In this document: one piece after another, positions 29,681-35,063 of the stretch
How the letters are laid out: every line of letters starts with the position of its first letter
Position numbering within the stretch: the first letter of the stretch is position 1
DNA from: Streptomyces sp. Ru73
Lineage (GTDB): Bacteria > Actinomycetota > Actinomycetes > Streptomycetales > Streptomycetaceae
Direction: 5' to 3'
NCBI RefSeq assembly: GCF_002920575.1
Contig: NZ_PQSQ01000084.1
Span: 1-35,063, forward strand
Length of the DNA stretch: 35,063 bases
Notes under the pieces: model-generated
The model's database searches: none
Seen by the model: only the letters and a program-made list of their open reading frames with translations
What the model was told of the DNA's origin: nothing
Made by a program: the position numbers and the translations under genes

Positions 29681-30592
29681 TCAGCGGGTGTTGGTCAGCC
29701 CGCCGGTGACGGCGACGATCTCGCCCACGGTGTAGCTGGAGTCCGCGTCGGACGCGAGGTAGACGTACGTCGGCGCGATCTCCTCCGGCTGGGCCACGCG
29801 TCCCATCGGTCCCTGGCTGCCGAGCTGGGCGAGGCCGTCCATGGGCATGTTCTGGTCGGCGACGTTGAGCACCGTCCAGGTGGGGCCCGGGGCGACCACG
29901 TTCGCGCGGATGCCGTCCTTGGCCAGGTGCGAGGCGATCGACTTGGTGAAGTTGACCAGCGCGGCCTTCGCGGCCGCGTAATCGATCATGGTGTCGCTGC
30001 CCTTGAGCGCCTCTTCCGACGCGGTGGCGATGATCGCGTCACCCGCCCTCAGGTGCGGGCGCGCGGCCTGCAGCAGGTGGTAGTACGCGTAGACGTTGAC
30101 CTTGAAGGACCGGTCCCAGTCCTCGAAGGAGAGCTGGGACAGGTCCGTCTGGCTGTTCAGGTGGGCCGCGTTGTTCACCAGGACGTTCAGGCCGCCCAGC
30201 TCCGACACGGTCCGCTCGACGGCCTCCCGGCAGAAGGACTCGTCCGCCAGGTCACCGGCGATCAGCAGGCACTTCCGGCCCTCGGCCTCCACCGCGCTGC
30301 GGGTCTCCGCCGCGTCCGGCTCCTCCTCGGGCAGGTACGTCACGGCGACGTCGGCGCCCTCGCGCGCGTACAGGATCGCCACCGCCCGGCCGATGCCCGA
30401 GTCCCCGCCGGTGATCAGCGCCACCTTGTCGCGCAGCTTCCCGGCGGCGCGGTAGCGCTCGGCCTGGTACCGCGGCCGCAGCTCCATGTCCCGCTCCAGC
30501 CCCGGCGGCTGCTGCCGCTGCTTGGGGTAGGGCGGCTTCGGCTCCGAGGTGACCTGCGGCTCGGTGCCGCGGGCGCTGCCGTTGTCCTGCAT
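29681..30592 (-). CDS. Short-chain dehydrogenase/reductase (general stress type)
   Basis: The 303-aa SDR enzyme has an extended N-terminus of about 50 residues (PPYPKQRQQPPGLERDMELR) like general stress SDRs of Bacillus (YdaD/YhdG type). The cofactor loop TGGDSGIG is at residues 61-68, NNAA at 140-143, and the catalytic triad S192, Y205 and K209 (YAAAK). The substrate is unknown; NAD(P)H is expected. AGGAGG lies 7 nt before the ATG. A possible SigB-type promoter about 75 bp upstream agrees with a role in osmotic or general stress. Confidence 0.92.
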   Translation of the reverse strand: MQDNGSARGTEPQVTSEPKPPYPKQRQQPPGLERDMELRPRYQAERYRAAGKLRDKVALITGGDSGIGRAVAILYAREGADVAVTYLPEEEPDAAETRSAVEAEGRKCLLIAGDLADESFCREAVERTVSELGGLNVLVNNAAHLNSQTDLSQLSFEDWDRSFKVNVYAYYHLLQAARPHLRAGDAIIATASEEALKGSDTMIDYAAAKAALVNFTKSIASHLAKDGIRANVVAPGPTWTVLNVADQNMPMDGLAQLGSQGPMGRVAQPEEIAPTYVYLASDADSSYTVGEIVAVTGGLTNTR

Positions 30593-30664
30593 GGGGAAGC
30601 CTCCTGAGTGTCTGCCGCGGGCGGCGGTGGCCCGGTCCCTCCGATCACCTGTGACGCCCTACGC

Positions 30665-30690
30665 GTAACCTTCGAGCACCGTTTACAAAC
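30665..30690 (-). promoter_or_regulatory. Possible SigB-type promoter of the SDR gene
   Basis: On the minus strand GTTT (30690-30687), 16 bp, then GGTTAC (30670-30665) fits the published Streptomyces SigB pattern GNNT-N14-16-GGGTAY with one mismatch. A similar but weaker arrangement exists on the plus strand (GTTT at 30681, GGGACA at 30701). Confidence 0.35.
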
Positions 30691-30827
30691 GGGACCAAAC
30701 GGGACAGGCGTCACGCGACCGCTCCACGGTGGCCGCGCCGGCAGCCGAAAGGGTGACCCCGGCGGACCCGAATGGAGCCGGCCGGGCCCCCGGCCACTCC
30801 GGCGGCTCCCGGTGAGAAACTGTGGTC

Positions 30828-31280
30828 ATGTCCTCGTCCAGCCGCACCGTCCACGCCGTACCCGACGCGCTCGCCTACCTCGCCGGCGGCTGGCGCGTAC
30901 GGCGCGAGCTGTCCGACGGCCGGGGCACCGGCAGCTTCACCGGCCGGGCCGAGTTCCGCGCCGGGGACACGGACGGCGAGTGGCTGCACGAGGAGGAGGG
31001 CGTCGTGGAGTGGGGCGGCGCGACGCGGAACGCCGGCCGGACCCTGCGGATGCTGCCGCTCCCGGACGGCACGGCGGAGGTGTCCTTCGCCGACGGCCGC
31101 CCCTTCCACCTGCTGGACCTGCGCAGCGGCCACTGGACGGCCGTCCACCAGTGCGCCGCCGACCGGTACGAGGGCACCTTCACCGTCCTCTCCCCGGACG
31201 AGTGGCACCTGCGCTGGGCCGTCAGCGGCCCCGCCAAGGACCAGCTCCTCACCTCGGTCTACCGCCGCGACCGCCGCTGA
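30828..31280 (+). CDS. DUF6314-like protein
   Basis: The 150-aa protein begins VPDALAYLAGGWRVRRELSD, continues GSFTGRAEFRAGDTDGEWLH and ends WAVSGPAKDQLLTSVYRR. This is the lipocalin-like layout I associate with DUF6314: a beta-barrel with many Trp and Arg residues that may bind a small hydrophobic ligand. The function is unknown. ATG at 30828 is chosen; GTG at 30822 is closer to GGTGAG and is also possible. The 3' end is part of a 24-bp tandem repeat that includes the stop codon. Confidence 0.75.
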   Translation: MSSSSRTVHAVPDALAYLAGGWRVRRELSDGRGTGSFTGRAEFRAGDTDGEWLHEEEGVVEWGGATRNAGRTLRMLPLPDGTAEVSFADGRPFHLLDLRSGHWTAVHQCAADRYEGTFTVLSPDEWHLRWAVSGPAKDQLLTSVYRRDRR

Positions 31281-31333
31281 CCGGACCGCCGGCCCCGCCG
31301 CTGACCGGACCGCCGGCCCCGCCGCAGACCGGC
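31274..31333 (+). repeat. 24-bp tandem repeat, about 2.5 copies
   Basis: GCCGCTGACCGGACCGCCGG plus four more bases repeats at 31274 and 31298, with a partial, slightly altered copy at 31322. The first copy contains the stop codon of the DUF6314-like gene, so the repeat arose over a gene end. The remaining gap up to the next start holds no gene. Confidence 0.8.
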
Positions 31334-31477
31334 CGCGGGGGCGCCGGGCGGGGTGGTACGAGCGGCCCCGCGCCGGTGCCGGTGGCCGGACCGGGGAGGC
31401 AGGTGTGCGGGCAATTCGGGCGCAGGAGTACCGTCGGGTACGCCCCCGGGCCGCGAAGTGAGGAGCTTGTTCACACC

Positions 31478-32899
31478 ATGCCGCCAACCCCGACGCCGTT
31501 GCCGATGCCGTCCCCCGTGCCGTCACGGGGAAGCGTGTCCCCCCAGCAGGACCTGCAAGGGCACCCGAACCGGACCGCCCTGGTCGAGGACCTGATGCAG
31601 CGCTTCCCGCACATCCCGCGGGAAGCGGTGATCAAGGAAGACCTGCTCCGGGGCGGGATGGCCTTCGACGATTCCGCGCTCAGCGAGACCACCGACGAGG
31701 CGACCGGCGAGGTCAAGCCGAAGTCCTACTTCATCTTCTCCTTCGACCACCGCACGCTCCCGGAGCTGGGTGAGGCCGCGCTGCGCCGGCCCCCGGAGGA
31801 GGTCGTGCTCACCGGCGGCCCGTACGACCTGCGGCGTACCGTCGTCTCGGTGCGGGTGAACCCCGACTCCCCGTACCGCGTGCAGGCGGGCGAGGACGGC
31901 GCCCTCGGGCTCTACCTCGACGGGAAGCGGATCGCGGACGTCGGCCTGCCGCCGATGCCGGACTACTACCGGCACACGCTGGCCAACGGCAAGTCGGTGA
32001 TGGAGGTGGCGCCCACCATCCAGTGGGGCTACCTGATCTACCTGACGGTCTTCCGGGTCTGCCAGTACTTCGGCGCCAAGGAGGAGTGCCAGTACTGCGA
32101 CATCAACCACAACTGGCGCCAGCACAAGGCCGCCGGGCGCCCGTACACGGGCGTGAAGCCCGTCGAGGAGGTGCTGGAGGCGCTCCAGATCATCTCCGAC
32201 CACGACACCCTCGGCGCCTCCAGCGCGTACACCCTCACCGGCGGTTCGATCACCTCGCAGGTGCAGGGCAAGGACGAGGCGGACTTCTACGGGATGTACG
32301 CCAAGGCCATCGAGGAGCGGTTCCCCGGCCGCTGGACCGGCAAGGTCGTCGCACAGGCGCTGCCCAAGGACGACGTCAAGCGGTTCCACGACTACGGCAT
32401 CCGCATCTACCACCCGAACTTCGAGGTGTGGGACAAGCGGCTCTTCGAGCTGTACTGCCCCGGCAAGGAGCGGTACGTCGGCCGTGAGGAGTGGCACCGC
32501 CGCATCCTGGACTCGGCCGACGTCTTCGGGCCGCGGAACGTGATCCCGAACTTCGTCGCCGGCGTCGAGATGGCGGCACCGTACGGCTTCGACACGGTGG
32601 ACGAGGCCATCGCCTCCACCACCGAGGGCCTGGACTTCTTCATGTCCCACGGCATCACCCCGCGGTTCACCACCTGGTGCCCGGAGCCGACGACGCCGCT
32701 GGGCAAGACCAACCCGCAGGGCGCGCCGCTGGAGTACCACATCCGGCTGCTGGACGCCTACCGCTCGGCGATGCAGCGGCACGGGCTGTCCTCGCCCCCC
32801 GGCTACGGCCCGGCCGGCGCCGGCCGCGCGGTCTTCTCGGTCAGCTCGTTCATGGACACCCTGCCCCCGGAGGAGGGCGCCCCGGTCTCCGCGGGGTGA
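31478..32899 (+). CDS. Radical SAM protein of unknown function (CX8CX2C)
   Basis: A 473-aa protein. A Pro-rich start is followed by a polar region (about residues 30-175) and then a radical SAM core. The cluster-binding cysteines are C195, C204 and C207 in VCQYFGAKEECQYCDI, giving CX8CX2C instead of the usual CX3CX2C. SYIFSFDHRT-like and YTLTGGSIT segments follow the pattern of the family (GG for SAM binding). No cobalamin, SPASM or partner-peptide gene is seen nearby. The ATG has AGGAG 12 nt upstream, a rather long spacing. The reaction is unknown; the enzyme should cut SAM to a 5'-deoxyadenosyl radical. A strong terminator follows, so it is a single-gene unit. Confidence 0.88.
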   Translation: MPPTPTPLPMPSPVPSRGSVSPQQDLQGHPNRTALVEDLMQRFPHIPREAVIKEDLLRGGMAFDDSALSETTDEATGEVKPKSYFIFSFDHRTLPELGEAALRRPPEEVVLTGGPYDLRRTVVSVRVNPDSPYRVQAGEDGALGLYLDGKRIADVGLPPMPDYYRHTLANGKSVMEVAPTIQWGYLIYLTVFRVCQYFGAKEECQYCDINHNWRQHKAAGRPYTGVKPVEEVLEALQIISDHDTLGASSAYTLTGGSITSQVQGKDEADFYGMYAKAIEERFPGRWTGKVVAQALPKDDVKRFHDYGIRIYHPNFEVWDKRLFELYCPGKERYVGREEWHRRILDSADVFGPRNVIPNFVAGVEMAAPYGFDTVDEAIASTTEGLDFFMSHGITPRFTTWCPEPTTPLGKTNPQGAPLEYHIRLLDAYRSAMQRHGLSSPPGYGPAGAGRAVFSVSSFMDTLPPEEGAPVSAG

Positions 32900-32916
32900 C
32901 CTGCTGAAACAGCGGA

Positions 32917-32953
32917 AGCCGGGCCGGGACGCCGCTGTGCGCCCGGCCCGGCT
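32917..32953. terminator. Bidirectional terminator between radical SAM and MFS genes
   Basis: AGCCGGGCCGGG and CCCGGCCCGGCT form a perfect 12-bp stem with a 13-nt loop. It lies 17 bp after the radical SAM stop and 10 bp before the stop of the opposing MFS gene. Confidence 0.85.
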
Positions 32954-32963
32954 CCGTACGCCG

Positions 32964-34208
32964 TCAGGCCGCCACGGGCTGCGGCTGCCGCGGGACGAGG
33001 CGTCCCGTGCGGGCGAGGGCCGCGACCGAGGCCGCACACGCCAGGCCGGTGGCGGTCAGCGCACCCCAGGCCAGCCACAGCGCGTCATGCCGCTGGGCGA
33101 AGTCCCAGAGCGCTCCGATGACGAGGTTGCCGAGGGTGATGCCGAGCCCCGAGAAGGTGTTGTAGAGGCCGTAGTGGGTGGCGACCAGGCGGTTGCCGGA
33201 CAGGGCCACCACGGTGTCCATCTCGAACGGGTAGACCACCGCCGAGCCGGCGGCGAGCAGCGCCACCGCCGCGACCAGGGACGCGACGACGGCCACGGTG
33301 GAGCCCGGCGGGGTGAGGGCGAGCGGCAGGAACGCCAGACCCATCGTGGCCAGCCCCCGCACCAGCGCCGCGCCGGGCTGCCACTGCCGCTTCGCCCAGC
33401 GGGTCAGGCGGAGCTGCCCCGCCACGGCGACCGCGGCCGAGACGACGAACAGCCCGCTGGTGACCGTGGTGCCCCGCGCGCCGAGGGCGTCGGACGCGGC
33501 CAGCGGCAGGGCCAGGTAGACCTGGAAGGCCAGGAGGTAGGACCCGGTCATGGCGGCGGAGAAGAGCAGAAAGGGCCGGTTCGACAGCACCGTGCGCCAC
33601 TGCGTCAGGACGCCGCCCCGGTCCTCGGCGTGCTCGCGGCGTGCGGGCAGCGCGCGCCACTGCAGCAGGGTCAGTACGGCGAAGAGCACGGCCGCGGTCG
33701 TGCACACCAGGCGGAAGTCGGCGACCAGCAGGGCCAGCCCGACGAGCGGGCCGAGGAGCATGCCCGCCTGGTAGTAGACGTTGAAGGTGGCGAAGGCGTC
33801 CACCCGCCGCTCACCGGCTTCGGCGGCGAGATAGGCACGCACGGCCGGGTTGAAGAGGGCGCCGGCGAATCCGGTGGCGGCCGAGGCCGCGAGGAGGGCG
33901 GGCACGTTGTCGACCCAGCCGAGCAGCCCGAAGCCGACGGTGCGCAGCAGGCAGCCGGCCATGATGGGGGCCTTGTAGCCGAAGCGGTCGGCGAGGGTGC
34001 CGCCGATGAGGAACATGCCCTGCTGGGAGAGGTTGCGCACGCCGAGTACCAGGCCGACGGCCCAGGCTGCCAGGCCGAGCCCGTGGGAGAGGTGGGCGGC
34101 GAGGTAGGGCATGAGCATGTAGAACGCGAGGTTGATGGCGAACTGATTGGCCATCAGCAGCTGTACGGGGGAAGAGAAGGAGCGGGTCTGCCGCCACAGC
34201 GTCCTCAC
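32964..34208 (-). CDS. MFS transporter (probable exporter)
   Basis: A 414-aa major facilitator protein with about 12 membrane helices. The loop between helices 2 and 3 reads GGTLADRFGYKAP, the MFS motif A. MFLIGG, GALFNPAVRAYLA and FEMDTVVALSGNRLV are in the positions expected of drug/metabolite exporters of the MdtH/YfcJ kind. It starts at GTG overlapping the stop of the PLP-enzyme gene (GTGA), with GGAGGTG 5 nt upstream. The coupling suggests that it exports, or protects from, the product of that enzyme. The substrate cannot be read from sequence. Confidence 0.9.
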   Translation of the reverse strand: MRTLWRQTRSFSSPVQLLMANQFAINLAFYMLMPYLAAHLSHGLGLAAWAVGLVLGVRNLSQQGMFLIGGTLADRFGYKAPIMAGCLLRTVGFGLLGWVDNVPALLAASAATGFAGALFNPAVRAYLAAEAGERRVDAFATFNVYYQAGMLLGPLVGLALLVADFRLVCTTAAVLFAVLTLLQWRALPARREHAEDRGGVLTQWRTVLSNRPFLLFSAAMTGSYLLAFQVYLALPLAASDALGARGTTVTSGLFVVSAAVAVAGQLRLTRWAKRQWQPGAALVRGLATMGLAFLPLALTPPGSTVAVVASLVAAVALLAAGSAVVYPFEMDTVVALSGNRLVATHYGLYNTFSGLGITLGNLVIGALWDFAQRHDALWLAWGALTATGLACAASVAALARTGRLVPRQPQPVAA

Positions 34209-35063
34209 GCGGTCACCTCCGCTGCCGCGCAGTCCTCGTGGGCAGCGTGCCCGGCGCCCAGTGGGTTCGGCCGGCTGGGCGGACTCAGTGTGTTCCCAGG
34301 GCCCGGCGAGTTCAGCGGGTCGACGACGGTGGTGCAGCGGGTCCACCGGGTGACCGTCGCACTGCCGGGATGGCCGAGGTGTTCCGGTTCGTCGGCCACC
34401 CGGTGGTCCAGCAGACCGTGCGTACGGCAGTAGGAGTCGTCGAAGACGGTGCCGACGTACCGCTGCGGCCCGTCGGGGAAGACGGTGACGATCCGCGACT
34501 CGGCCGGCATGCGCGCCGCCAGCCAGCGGGCCACCAGGGCGACCGCGCCGACGCTCCAGCCGCCGGTCGCGTACTGGCAGCGGGCCAGGGTACGGGCGGC
34601 CCACACGGCCTCGGGGGCGGCGACCCAGTGGACCTCGTCGAACAGGTCGTACGCGACGTTGCGGGGATGGATGCTGCTGCCCAGACCGCGCATCAGGCGC
34701 GGCCCGGCGGGCTGGCCGAAGATGGTCGATCCGGTGGTGTCGACGCCCACGATCCGCAGGTGCGGGAAGTAGCGCCGCAGTACCGAACCGACCCCGGCGG
34801 AGTGGCCGCCGGTGCCGACCGAGACGACGAGGGCGTCGATGCGGCCGAGCTGGGCGATGAGTTCGTGGGCGAGCGGTGCGTAGGCGGCCACGTTGTCGGG
34901 GTTGCGGTACTGGTCGGGGCACCAGGCGCCCGGGGAGGCGGCCAGCAGGTCGGCGACGCGTTCCCGGCGGGCCTGCTGCCAGCCTCCTTCCGGGTGCGGT
35001 GCCTCGACGACCTCGACGTCGGCACCGTACGCGGAGAGCAGCCCGGTCATCAGCGGTTCCATG
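34205..35063 (-). CDS. Cysteine synthase-like PLP enzyme, C-terminal part (5' end outside window)
   Basis: The visible 285 residues are the C-terminal two thirds of a fold-type II PLP enzyme of the cysteine synthase/cystathionine beta-synthase family. SVGTGGHSAGVGS is the glycine loop that holds the PLP phosphate; IVTVFPDGPQRYVGTVFDD is the typical end of the catalytic domain. The N-terminal half with the PLP lysine is outside the window; the ATG at 35062 is probably an internal Met. After the domain, about 50 residues of Pro/Gly/His-rich tail follow, which is unusual. Coupled to an MFS exporter, it more likely makes an unusual amino acid than serves bulk cysteine synthesis. Confidence 0.85.
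   Translation of the reverse strand, partial: MEPLMTGLLSAYGADVEVVEAPHPEGGWQQARRERVADLLAASPGAWCPDQYRNPDNVAAYAPLAHELIAQLGRIDALVVSVGTGGHSAGVGSVLRRYFPHLRIVGVDTTGSTIFGQPAGPRLMRGLGSSIHPRNVAYDLFDEVHWVAAPEAVWAARTLARCQYATGGWSVGAVALVARWLAARMPAESRIVTVFPDGPQRYVGTVFDDSYCRTHGLLDHRVADEPEHLGHPGSATVTRWTRCTTVVDPLNSPGPGNTLSPPSRPNPLGAGHAAHEDCAAAEVTA

Noticed and set aside
35062..35062. True start codon of the PLP enzyme
   Set aside because: The N-terminal half with the PLP lysine is missing, so this ATG must be internal and the gene continues past the window.

Overview
The window is a piece of high-GC actinobacterial chromosome, almost certainly Streptomyces or a close relative. GC is very high, codons end mostly in G or C, GTG starts and 4-bp ATGA/GTGA couplings are common, and there are DasR-type operator sequences at a chitinase gene, a CYP105-like P450 with its own 3Fe-4S ferredoxin, TerD-like, LCP and TatA proteins, and many short Streptomyces-type hypothetical genes. 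I see no tRNA, rRNA, CRISPR array, insertion sequence or phage gene.

Layout. 1-7500: the 3' part of metE, then a 3-hydroxyisobutyryl-CoA hydrolase facing away from the mutA-mutB-meaB operon (methylmalonyl-CoA mutase and its GTPase chaperone). Together these serve valine/propionyl-CoA catabolism and the methylmalonyl/succinyl-CoA balance. 7600-8070: two coupled small membrane proteins. 8118-11614 (minus strand): a tightly coupled five-gene operon made of a small WXG100/DUF6507-like helical protein, a helical protein with a glycine-zipper tail, a four-helix membrane protein, a DcrB/LpqN-like protein and an EspG-like protein. It looks like an orphan type VII secretion-associated module and is the best candidate here for an undescribed system. 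11890-13372: a SixA-like phosphatase, a 58-bp tandem repeat, and a DUF6325-like protein with a hexanucleotide repeat at its 3' end.

13540-17028: a TetR regulator with a perfect palindrome downstream of it, then a complete P450-ferredoxin-ferredoxin reductase chain. 17145-21908: a small hypothetical gene, a TerD-like protein with a Gly/Tyr/Gln-rich tail, and an ArsR-MgtA pair (P-type Mg2+ ATPase). 21898-23873: tatA facing away from an LCP-family cell-wall ligase. 23958-27153: a possible tubby/LURP-like protein, a DUF1266 protein, a YqeY-like protein and a lipoprotein with a two-fold internal repeat. 27161-28442: a frameshifted small membrane gene, then a TetR-DoxX pair with a double operator. 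28476-30592: a GH18 chitinase whose promoter carries two inverted DasR-like sites, and a short-chain dehydrogenase with a possible SigB-type promoter. 30828-35063: a DUF6314-like protein, an unusual radical SAM protein (CX8CX2C), a strong bidirectional terminator, and an MFS exporter coupled to a truncated cysteine-synthase-like PLP enzyme that runs off the end.

All function calls come from reading the translated sequence and remembered family signatures; no database search was possible. Promoters and operators were read by eye and are predictions.
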